64,000 bases of DNA from an uncultured Muribaculum sp. (lineage in GTDB: Bacteria; Bacteroidota; Bacteroidia; Bacteroidales; Muribaculaceae): NCBI GenBank assembly GCA_910578835.1, contig CAJTSK010000005.1:1-64000 (forward strand). The letters run 5' to 3'. This document shows positions 46,176 to 53,444 of the stretch, piece after piece. Below the pieces are notes generated by a model. That model did not search any database. It saw nothing but the letters and a program-made list of their open reading frames with translations, and was not told the DNA's origin. The position numbers and the translations under genes are program-made. Numbering within the stretch: position 1 is the first letter of the stretch; each line of letters begins with the position of its first letter.

Positions 46176-47192
46176 ATGAATCTCCCTCCCCAACCACGTA
46201 AACCATACGTAGCCGACCCGTCGCGCTATGAAAAAAATATGCCCTATCGCCGCTGCGGCAAGTGGGGACTCCCATTGTCGGCTCTGTCACTCGGCTTCTG
46301 GTGGAATTTCGGTGATGACGAGACTTACTCTTCATGTCACCGGCGCGTCACCACGGCTTTTGACAACGGCATAACGGTATTTGACCTTGCCAACAACTAC
46401 GGACCACCTTTTGGTGCCGCCGAGGAGATGATGGGGCGCATAATGGCGCAGTCGCTCCACACCCACCGCCATGAGATGGTAATAACCACCAAGGCAGGTC
46501 ACGACATGTGGGAGGGACCCTATGGCGATGGCTCGTCGCGAAAGATGCTGATGACTTCAATCAACGAGTCGCTCTCACGCATGGGCATCGATTACGTGGA
46601 CATATTTTACTCCCATCGCTACGACGGGGTGACTCCCGTCGAGGAGACCATGCAGGCACTTGTCGACATCGTAAGGTCAGGCAAAGCATTGTATGTGGGA
46701 TTGTCCAAATATCCAGCCGACAAACTCGTAGAGGCTCTCGCCTACCTGCGCGATGCACATACGCCCTGTATCGTGTATCAGGACAAATCCAACATGCTTG
46801 TCGACAACCTTACCTCCGCTCATCGCGAGGCACTTGAAAAATATGGCGTAGGCTATACCGCGTTCAGCCCTCTGCAGCAGGGATTGCTTACCGACAAGTA
46901 TCTTAACGGTATTCCCGAATCATCACGCGCAGCCAACGACAAGCATCTACATCGCTCCGACATTACCCCTGAGCTTGTGGCAAAACTCAGCCGCCTGAAC
47001 GACATCGCGGCTGAACGAAACCAGACGCTCGCGCAGATGGCGGTGGCATGGCTTCTCCGTGACCCCTCTGTAACTTCGGTAATAATCGGGCCGCGCACAA
47101 TGTCACAGCTCATGTCGCTGCTTCCTGCTATAGAAAATACTAATTTCAACGATACTGAAGAAAGCTTGATTACTTCAATCCTCAACGCATGA
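46176..47192 (+). CDS. Aldo/keto reductase (YghZ / L-glyceraldehyde 3-phosphate reductase type)
   Basis: 338 residues of the NADPH-dependent aldo-keto fold. The catalytic Tyr is in LANNYGPPFG, the Lys in TTKAGHDMWEGPYGDGSSRK and the His in FYSHRYDG. The GPYGDGSS motif is that of the YghZ group. Substrate is likely a small aldehyde. The lipoprotein gene overlaps its stop by four bases. Confidence 0.88.
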   Translation: MNLPPQPRKPYVADPSRYEKNMPYRRCGKWGLPLSALSLGFWWNFGDDETYSSCHRRVTTAFDNGITVFDLANNYGPPFGAAEEMMGRIMAQSLHTHRHEMVITTKAGHDMWEGPYGDGSSRKMLMTSINESLSRMGIDYVDIFYSHRYDGVTPVEETMQALVDIVRSGKALYVGLSKYPADKLVEALAYLRDAHTPCIVYQDKSNMLVDNLTSAHREALEKYGVGYTAFSPLQQGLLTDKYLNGIPESSRAANDKHLHRSDITPELVAKLSRLNDIAAERNQTLAQMAVAWLLRDPSVTSVIIGPRTMSQLMSLLPAIENTNFNDTEESLITSILNA

Positions 47193-47680
47193 CACGCCAC
47201 GCCACACCTGTCCTCGCCGCAGCAATCATGCTGCTCTCTTCATCATGTGGAGAGGTCAACGATGAGCGCATACCCGCTATGAGCGTCAATGTCGAGTTAA
47301 GCAATCCCGGATATTGGGACATATATGGCGTACACGGACTCGGACAGTCGCGTACCTTTATAAAGGCTGACCGCATACCCGCCGACTTCCCCTTTACGGC
47401 GATGACCTTCACCGGATTTGGCGGAATACTGCTTGTCACCGACCTAACCAACAGCCCGCTTGCCTATGACCTTTCATGCCCGGTAGAGGTAAGCCCCACT
47501 GTAAGAGTGAGATTTAACCCTGACAATCTTGAAGCACGCTGCCCGCAATGTGGCTCGGTCTACAATGTATGTGAATACCAAGGCAGTGCCGTGTCAGGTG
47601 TCGCATATGACAGAAAGTACGGATTGCGCCGTTACCGTGTGCTACCGGCTGCAACGGGAGGCTACAATATCGTATTTTAA
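47189..47680 (+). CDS. Rieske-like lipoprotein lacking the usual His ligands
   Basis: 163 residues with a lipoprotein signal (C20 in LSSSCGE). The C-terminal half follows the Rieske pattern: C97-P-V in place of C-x-H, a 20-residue spacer, then C118-P-Q-C121-G-S in place of CPCHGS, and C128 shortly after. The strand order after it (VYNVCEYQGSAVSG...RRYRVLP) also follows Rieske domains. From memory Bacteroides homologues have C-P-H-E-V at the first site, which here is C-P-V-E-V. Cluster type, or even metal content, is therefore uncertain. Overlaps the aldo-keto reductase gene by ATGA. Confidence 0.6.
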   Translation: MTRHATPVLAAAIMLLSSSCGEVNDERIPAMSVNVELSNPGYWDIYGVHGLGQSRTFIKADRIPADFPFTAMTFTGFGGILLVTDLTNSPLAYDLSCPVEVSPTVRVRFNPDNLEARCPQCGSVYNVCEYQGSAVSGVAYDRKYGLRRYRVLPAATGGYNIVF

Positions 47681-47834
47681 ATTTCCGCCTGCTCTTCGGT
47701 CGTTATGGAATCCCATAACTCCCTCATCACAAACAAAAATCTGCTCGACGAATGACCGCCCTGACAGCAACATTTATTATTAAACAAGCTCTAAAATTCA
47801 TCTCGCCACGCTTGCACAATCCGAAATTACTTGT

Positions 47835-47842
47835 TAACTTTG
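47835..47842 (+). promoter_or_regulatory. Promoter -7 box for tRNA-Leu
   Basis: TAACTTTG, 30 bases upstream of the tRNA 5' end; exact TAnnTTTG match, no clear -33 box. Confidence 0.55.
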
Positions 47843-47872
47843 TCACGCCGAATCGCCCTTAGGCGTAGAGCT

Positions 47873-47956
47873 GCCTGAATGGTGGAATGGTAGACACGAG
47901 GGACTTAAAATCCCTTGGCCATTACGGCTGTGCGGGTTCGAGTCCCGCTTCAGGTA
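47873..47956 (+). tRNA. tRNA-Leu (anticodon TAA)
   Basis: 84 bases, class II cloverleaf. GCCTGAA pairs with TTCAGGT (one G-U), then discriminator A. Anticodon loop CTTAAAA gives TAA, reading UUA. The long variable arm (TGGCCATTACGGCTG region) is as expected for leucine. T-loop TTCGAGT. Confidence 0.95.
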
Positions 47957-47965
47957 CAATCACCG

Positions 47966-48002
47966 GGAAGTTGAGTCACTGCCGACGCAACTTCCTTTTT
48001 TT
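47966..48002 (+). terminator. Terminator after tRNA-Leu
   Basis: Eight-pair stem GGAAGTTG/CAACTTCC with a 14-base loop and a seven-T run. It ends six bases before the next start codon (48009). Confidence 0.85.
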
Positions 48003-48008
48003 ATCGTC

Positions 48009-48767
48009 ATGAAAATCGTTATAAACGGGACATACGCTAACCACAAGGAGTATATTGAATCGATACCCGCAATATTTGACTCTACAGGCACCGAGATATA
48101 TCATAAGCGCAATGTAGTCAAGATATTGCGTCACGAGGGTATTGATTTTGTAGTAAAGCGCTACAAACGCCCCAATGTCGTGCAACGCATAGCCTACACC
48201 TTCTTTTGTCAAGGAAAAGCTAAACGTGCCTACCGATATGCCGTACGCATGATTGACATGGGCATCTCCACGCCGCTGCCTATCGCGTATATAGAGATAA
48301 ACAAGTCGGGATTGCTGCTCGACAGCTATTTCATTTCAGTCAAGACTGACGACAAACCACTCTTTCCCGAGCTTGTCGAAAAGCCTGATTATGACAAGAC
48401 GCTGGCACTCGATGTAGCACGTTACATGGCGTATCTTCATGAAAATGGGGTGCTCCACGGTGACCCCAACCTCTCCAATATACTTTACCATACCGGTCCC
48501 GACGACTCCAATCACTTCACCCTAATAGATATAAACCGCAGCAAATTCGGAACCGGATTTTCATATGAAGAGTGTGCCGCAAACATCATGCGCGTCACCC
48601 ACCGTCGCGAAGTGCTTTCGCTGATTGCCGGTGAATATGCCCGTCTTCGCAACTGGGATGTCGACAAGACAACAGAAGATATACTCGCGCGCATCAACCG
48701 CTTTGAGCATAGACGCGCGACCAAATACAAGTTCAAGCGCCTATTGTCACCATTCGTAAGAAAGTGA
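48009..48767 (+). CDS. Kdo/WaaP-family lipopolysaccharide kinase
   Basis: 252 residues with a small protein-kinase fold. The ATP lysine is K50 in FVVKRYK, the catalytic loop is HGDPNLSN (150-157, D152) and the metal-binding motif is DIN (174-176) instead of DFG. Such enzymes phosphorylate Kdo or heptose in the LPS core on the cytoplasmic side. The start codon sits only six bases after the tRNA-Leu terminator. The 3' end overlaps the converging barrel gene by 21 bases. Confidence 0.82.
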   Translation: MKIVINGTYANHKEYIESIPAIFDSTGTEIYHKRNVVKILRHEGIDFVVKRYKRPNVVQRIAYTFFCQGKAKRAYRYAVRMIDMGISTPLPIAYIEINKSGLLLDSYFISVKTDDKPLFPELVEKPDYDKTLALDVARYMAYLHENGVLHGDPNLSNILYHTGPDDSNHFTLIDINRSKFGTGFSYEECAANIMRVTHRREVLSLIAGEYARLRNWDVDKTTEDILARINRFEHRRATKYKFKRLLSPFVRK

Positions 48768-49433
48768 CACACCGAGACAATTGAGCGTTATCGTATTGTC
48801 GCTCCAGTAATTGTAATTATTGTCGGATGTGATAAGTTCATACGCCACGCCTATGTTAACAGCCTGACGCGTATTGACATTGCTGACAGGTATCCTTACT
48901 CCAAGCGCGGGCTTGCAATAAAACTGGGCGTCGCCTGTCATACATCCTTCCTGCAACCGCAGATAGCTGTTGCCGATAAGCCATAACGCGCCGAGCTTGA
49001 CATCGGCAAAGAAAGAGATACCTCCCGTATTGCCAAAATTAAAGCGAAAATCGGAAAATACCGGAATCATCACCTTGGTCGATGAGTTGGAGTGCTCGCG
49101 TAAACGGGCGCGCCCGACATCGCTTGCAAGAATGTCGCTATTGCTCATCGCCACCTCTACACCAAGACCGGCTCCCATGAAAAACCATGACGAGTACTGG
49201 AAACCCTGAGATGTGGTGACTCCGACTATATTGGCGCGGTTATCGCCAAAGCCCGCCACCCCCGACAGCTCGACAAATCCCTTGTAGTTCATTGAACCGG
49301 AAAGTGCCGGTGACAACATCGCGGGAATCTGATTGGCAATCCCATAATATTGCGCCATTGCCTGCTGAGCGCCTGCAAATGCCACCACTGCGACGACCGT
49401 GGCAATAATCCGTCGTAAAGATTTTGTAGCCAT
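48747..49433 (-). CDS. Small outer-membrane beta-barrel protein, unknown
   Basis: 228 residues with a signal peptide (about 1-27, AMAQYY). Amphipathic strands follow, and the protein ends in LGVSLSYEW, an aromatic C-terminus suited to BAM insertion. No family identified. It overlaps the converging LPS kinase gene by 21 bases and lies downstream of the GH43 gene, separated by a terminator. Confidence 0.55.
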   Translation of the reverse strand: MATKSLRRIIATVVAVVAFAGAQQAMAQYYGIANQIPAMLSPALSGSMNYKGFVELSGVAGFGDNRANIVGVTTSQGFQYSSWFFMGAGLGVEVAMSNSDILASDVGRARLREHSNSSTKVMIPVFSDFRFNFGNTGGISFFADVKLGALWLIGNSYLRLQEGCMTGDAQFYCKPALGVRIPVSNVNTRQAVNIGVAYELITSDNNYNYWSDNTITLNCLGVSLSYEW

Positions 49434-49457
49434 ATATATTTACTTTATATAAATACA

Positions 49458-49488
49458 ACACCCTGCAACTAACTTTGTTGCAAGGTGT
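49458..49488 (-). terminator. Terminator after the GH43 gene
   Basis: Twelve-pair stem (ACACCTTGCAAC with one G-U) and a 7-base loop, followed on the minus strand by TGTATTTATAT. Confidence 0.6.
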
Positions 49489-49516
49489 CATATTTATCTT
49501 GACCGGTTGCAGCGCG

Positions 49517-50977
49517 TCACGGCTTACGGAAACGCCACTTACAATTGTCGGAATTAAAATCAAACTTGCCGAGAGTAGGCGTACTGTCGGCTATCGACAT
49601 CAACACCAGCTCACCGTCATGCCCCGGAACCTCCTTGGGCATTATACGATATGTACCGTCGACAAGCTGCTCTATACGCCACAACTGCTCCGGACCACCT
49701 GTGTATCGCGGCACAGTTACAACCTCTGCATCGGCAGTAGCGGCAAGCGCCCTCTCGGTGCCTTCAATCGTAATCTTAAAGTAGGGTGACGTAAGGTAGC
49801 CACCGGCTTCAGGAACAGCGGTAACAGTCCATTTTTGATGGGGACGAAACATATAGTCGCCTATGCGTAGGTTGATGTCGCCATCGCTCCATGAGCCGAT
49901 TACATCGTCAAGAGTCTGCAGCTTCAGAGGCTCTAACGGCTCAGTGACCGGCTCCCAGAACCGGTGTTTGCCGCCTTCCATACGCTGGAAATCGACACAT
50001 AATTCAAGCGCGTAACCGCGACGTTCCGATTCAATCTCATATGTGCCTTCCCTGAACGCTTCACCGGCGACAGGCCAGCCGTCGCGCCATAGCAGCGGAT
50101 AGAACGCAAGCACACTCATGCCCCCGCGATTAAAATCAGCTTCAAAGTGACATGACATCTTTTCTACACCTTCATCCTCGATATAGCGTCCGAAGTGTCC
50201 TGCCCCGGTCATATTATCACGAGCGGCAATTACCATCTTTCCGCCACCTTTCAGCATATCCCTTCCAAGCTTGTCAAGGTAAGGTCCAGTCACATTACGC
50301 GACCTGCCTACAACTATGTTATATGTAGAGTTGGGACCATCGCAGCATGTGCCGTGAGTGCCAAGAAGATAATACCATCCGTCGCGATATATCAGGTCGG
50401 TTGCCTCACAGTCGATTGCTATATCTATCGGTTGGTTGCCCTCTACCCTTGCGCCGGTAGCCGGGTCAAGTTCCACCAGACGGATAAAGCCGAAATATGT
50501 GCCATAAGACAGCCACAATCTTCCGTCGGTCGGGTCAAGAAGCAGCCCGGCATCTATGGCATCGCAATCGTCGCCATCCTCCGACCATGCCACTTCAACC
50601 GGGTCGGTAAATGCAAAATCAGGCGATGTCGGGTCAAGGGTCTTGTTCCACATTGTCAACACCGACCCTTTATGAGAGCCACCAAGACCGCCACCGGTAG
50701 CACTATAAGCCACAAGATAGCGGTCGCCTATTTTAACGGCATCGGGAGCCGCACCCCTGCCCGGTCTCACCGCACCGCCATGCCATGACCAACCGTCGTC
50801 AGAAATCAGACCTCCACCTCCGGTGCCGAATGTATAATATTTTCCATCACACTCCATCACCGTCGAAGGGTCATGGATAAAAGGCTCCCCTATCTGCGAG
50901 GCAGCCGACAGCGAGGTAAGAAGCATAGCGGTGACACCTGTCACCTTGAAGATTGCATCCATAGTCATATCAATCAT
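49517..50977 (-). CDS. Secreted GH43-family glycosidase with C-terminal beta-trefoil-like domain
   Basis: 486 residues with an N-terminal signal (about 8-28). The five-bladed GH43 domain gives D36 (IHDPSTV, base), D142 (DAIDAG, pKa modulator) and E191 (DCEATDLIYRDG, acid), as in arabinanases and arabinofuranosidases. The last ~120 residues (FRPHQKWTVTAVPEAGGY...LWRIEQLVDG) look like a lectin-like or ricin-type module. It probably cuts arabinan-type side chains. It overlaps the upstream gene by ATGA. Confidence 0.85.
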   Translation of the reverse strand: MIDMTMDAIFKVTGVTAMLLTSLSAASQIGEPFIHDPSTVMECDGKYYTFGTGGGGLISDDGWSWHGGAVRPGRGAAPDAVKIGDRYLVAYSATGGGLGGSHKGSVLTMWNKTLDPTSPDFAFTDPVEVAWSEDGDDCDAIDAGLLLDPTDGRLWLSYGTYFGFIRLVELDPATGARVEGNQPIDIAIDCEATDLIYRDGWYYLLGTHGTCCDGPNSTYNIVVGRSRNVTGPYLDKLGRDMLKGGGKMVIAARDNMTGAGHFGRYIEDEGVEKMSCHFEADFNRGGMSVLAFYPLLWRDGWPVAGEAFREGTYEIESERRGYALELCVDFQRMEGGKHRFWEPVTEPLEPLKLQTLDDVIGSWSDGDINLRIGDYMFRPHQKWTVTAVPEAGGYLTSPYFKITIEGTERALAATADAEVVTVPRYTGGPEQLWRIEQLVDGTYRIMPKEVPGHDGELVLMSIADSTPTLGKFDFNSDNCKWRFRKP

Positions 50978-51672
50978 AATTTTTCGACAGTAAAACCGGT
51001 TACAGGCGCGCCCTTGTCATCGACAAAACGCACACAAAAATCACTCATTCCGGGTCCATTGATTATGGCTCCCCTGATGATATTGCGCCCCTTTTTTAAA
51101 GTGAGACGGCGTGACATGGCATCGTCAACCACCATACGGCGGTCGCCTGACAGCAGAAGCACCTCTTCTCCGTCAATCCACCACATTGATGCAGAATTTG
51201 AACCCACGGCGAGCCTTACATCTTTTATCTCCTCCTCGCAGTCAATAACAGTCACAGCCCAAAACAGCACCCCGTAGACAGGCTTCTCAAGATTGGACGC
51301 AAAGCGGAAAAGCTTGATATTAAAAAGTTTGCTGTCAAGAGCATGCCAACGCAGTTTCTTCCCGTCAACCTTTACAACCTTTCCGGCTGAAGGCACAACG
51401 GTAGTCTGCCCCTTAAAATACTCGGTATTGAACGCCTCGCGCAGATAACTGTCGGTAAACACCGTATTGCTGCGGTTAGGCTTCTCAATCGGCTCAAGCA
51501 AGAGCCAACGCCTTATAAATCCCTCACTATCGGGAGCAACAGCCTCTCCTGAGGGCTGTTCAAAATAATTGGGCATCGTTCCCGGCAATGCGGGCGGAGC
51601 CGCATAAGCGGAGATACCGGACATGGCAAGAAGCAAAGCTGCCTGCAATGACCTGAAGTGAAAGCATATCAT
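50974..51672 (-). CDS. Secreted jelly-roll-like protein of unknown function
   Basis: 232 residues with a signal peptide (1-24, AYAAPP). The IRRWLLLEPI opening and the later WWIDGEEVLLLSGDRRMVVDDAMSRRLTLKKGRNIIRGAIING part are the beta-sandwich found as an accessory domain beside acetylxylan esterases and GH43 enzymes. No catalytic residues are apparent, so it may bind carbohydrate. Translationally coupled to the GH43 gene by ATGA. Confidence 0.55.
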   Translation of the reverse strand: MICFHFRSLQAALLLAMSGISAYAAPPALPGTMPNYFEQPSGEAVAPDSEGFIRRWLLLEPIEKPNRSNTVFTDSYLREAFNTEYFKGQTTVVPSAGKVVKVDGKKLRWHALDSKLFNIKLFRFASNLEKPVYGVLFWAVTVIDCEEEIKDVRLAVGSNSASMWWIDGEEVLLLSGDRRMVVDDAMSRRLTLKKGRNIIRGAIINGPGMSDFCVRFVDDKGAPVTGFTVEKL

Positions 51673-51710
51673 GTTAACCTCTGTTTTTTAACTAAAAATT
51701 TCTTATTACA

Positions 51711-51718
51711 CAAAGATA
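51711..51718 (-). promoter_or_regulatory. Promoter -7 box for the GH43 pair
   Basis: Minus strand TATCTTTG, 38 bases upstream of the ATG at 51672. Confidence 0.55.
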
Positions 51719-51788
51719 ATAATTATGGGCCAATGTAAAAAAAGCAAGTGGTTAAAATTTTACGATTAAAAACACAATCATCTAATTA

Positions 51789-53090
51789 TCAGCGGCTATT
51801 GCCACTATTATTATAGACTCCTCCATAATATGAACCTCTCATATTCAAAAGACCTTTAAGGCGCTTGAGTATCTTTTGCTTCGTGGTAAGAGGCGTCAGG
51901 TCACATCCGGCAAGGCGCTTGTCGGGCTCCGTCTCCAAGCGCAATGCATCGGAATTAATTTCACCCACGCGCGCAATCAGCTCTTCTGTTGAAGGCTGTA
52001 AAGGGGGCACACCTTCGGGAAGCGGCAACAATTTGAAATCAAGAGGCTCAAAGGCATAGTTTTCCCACTTTTTAGCCTCCTTGACACTTATATACTCCTT
52101 GTCGGCAAGATAAATCTCTGCATAGGTAGACACAAAAAACGGCTCGTCACGGCGATTAAACCGAAACATGTCCCTACCCCTGCCATTTGACTCTATATTT
52201 ACCGCAATACCCGTCAGACCGCTTGCTGAGAGGTAGTCAGCCACTATGCCGTCATTAAAATTGTAGCGTATCTTAACACACTCAAAATCAATATGATTTT
52301 TAAAGAACGTGGACATATTTGGCATCCATCTGCGACTCACAGTATCGGCAAGTACATTTACATCAAGGGTTATATCCCTGCCTTTCCTCAGCCATGTCTC
52401 AGTAGGGCTATATTTGCCAAATACCGTGTCTACGGAAAAAGCATCATTCTGAATAGACAGCGGTACAGGCACGCGGTCTATGACCCCGACCCAGTCAGTC
52501 CAAGAAAAATGCTGGTTAAACCTGTCACTTACGCTGTCAAGTCCGGCTGAATTGGAAAAATGATAATATGAACTTGACGACAGTATACGCGGTAGACGCC
52601 ATCCTTTAAAACGTCCTTTCTTCTTGTCGGGAATCATGAAGTCGACCCATTTGTCACGATAAAGTGTCACGGTATCGGTATAGGTGGTAAGTGTCGAGTA
52701 TTCACGCACATAGGCAAGCATATGAAGCACCTGACGGTCAGAGGCATTTACTACCACTTCCGGCAACCGGTAAAAATTCTCTTTCATCCTCACGATTGAA
52801 TCCAGCGGATTTGTCACCGTAGACTCGTGGAAACCCATATAACGGATTGTGAGCGGATAGGCGTCGCGAGAGACAAAGGGTACTTTTCCGTCGGAAGAGG
52901 AAACCCCGAGCATCACGCCACGATTGTCAAACACCGATGCACCAGCCAACGGCTCACCGGTAGCCGAATCAACCACTACCGGATTTCCTGCAGAAACCGT
53001 CATAGTCACCAACACCGCCAAAAGTGACATAGTAACCCGACTACGCGATATCGCCGCACCCTTTAATAAATGAATATCCACCTTAAGCAT
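51789..53090 (-). CDS. Secreted protein with a carboxypeptidase-like regulatory domain
   Basis: 433 residues from the ATG at 53090. The signal core is at about 18-33. A carboxypeptidase-like beta domain (about 35-100, VVVDSATGEPLAGASVFDNRGV and PLTIRYMGFH) follows, then about 330 residues with no domain I recognise. It lacks the barrel seen in TonB receptors and DUF5686 proteins, yet the start (LPEVVVNASDRQVLHMLAYVREY) is like the start of those. The longer ORF up to 53150 is rejected because a TATCTTTG promoter box lies inside it. Confidence 0.6.
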   Translation of the reverse strand: MLKVDIHLLKGAAISRSRVTMSLLAVLVTMTVSAGNPVVVDSATGEPLAGASVFDNRGVMLGVSSSDGKVPFVSRDAYPLTIRYMGFHESTVTNPLDSIVRMKENFYRLPEVVVNASDRQVLHMLAYVREYSTLTTYTDTVTLYRDKWVDFMIPDKKKGRFKGWRLPRILSSSSYYHFSNSAGLDSVSDRFNQHFSWTDWVGVIDRVPVPLSIQNDAFSVDTVFGKYSPTETWLRKGRDITLDVNVLADTVSRRWMPNMSTFFKNHIDFECVKIRYNFNDGIVADYLSASGLTGIAVNIESNGRGRDMFRFNRRDEPFFVSTYAEIYLADKEYISVKEAKKWENYAFEPLDFKLLPLPEGVPPLQPSTEELIARVGEINSDALRLETEPDKRLAGCDLTPLTTKQKILKRLKGLLNMRGSYYGGVYNNSGNSR

Positions 53091-53127
53091 ATGTATAATA
53101 ATATGTAAGCATAATGACATATCGGCA

Positions 53128-53135
53128 CAAAGATA
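53128..53135 (-). promoter_or_regulatory. Promoter -7 box for the 51789-53090 gene
   Basis: Minus strand TATCTTTG, 37 bases upstream of the ATG at 53090. Confidence 0.5.
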
Positions 53136-53265
53136 TTCAAAAATAGGCATTAGATATCAGCAGATTGCAATTTACAACAAAATTAAACCTTCTTTAAACC
53201 TTAATATCTATGATTATACACACGCCGGAAAAATGACGTGGCATTATAAAAATGGGGATAACAGG

Positions 53266-53303
53266 AAAGGGTTGAACTCAGCGATGCTGTCGTTCAACCC
53301 TTT
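53266..53303 (-). terminator. Terminator after tRNA-Pro
   Basis: Twelve-pair stem (AAAGGGTTGAAC with GTTCAACCCTTT) and a 14-base loop, 8 bases past the tRNA on the minus strand; the T-tract TTTCCTGTT is partly in the stem. Confidence 0.7.
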
Positions 53304-53311
53304 GTCTGTGG

Positions 53312-53386
53312 TCGGGGTGGCGGGATTCGAACTCGCGACCCCCTGCTCCCAAAGCAGGTGCGCTAACCGGACTGCGCTACGCCCCG
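53312..53386 (-). tRNA. tRNA-Pro (anticodon TGG)
   Basis: 75 bases, cloverleaf with D-stem GCGC/GCGC, anticodon stem CCTGC/GCAGG and loop TTTGGGA (anticodon TGG). The acceptor arm (CGGGGCG against CACCCCG) has a C-A mismatch at pair 6-67, and the T-stem (GCGAG against CCCGC) a second A-C mismatch. A full promoter and a terminator flank it, so it is likely functional. Confidence 0.85.
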
Positions 53387-53403
53387 ATTGCTTAAAGCGA
53401 GGG

Positions 53404-53435
53404 CAAAGTTACTACTTTTTTTATTTACTTGCAAA
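53404..53435 (-). promoter_or_regulatory. Promoter for tRNA-Pro
   Basis: Minus strand TTTG (53432-53435), 20-base spacer, TAACTTTG (53404-53411). Both boxes and spacing fit the Bacteroidota consensus. Confidence 0.7.
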
Positions 53436-53444
53436 TTAATCGCA

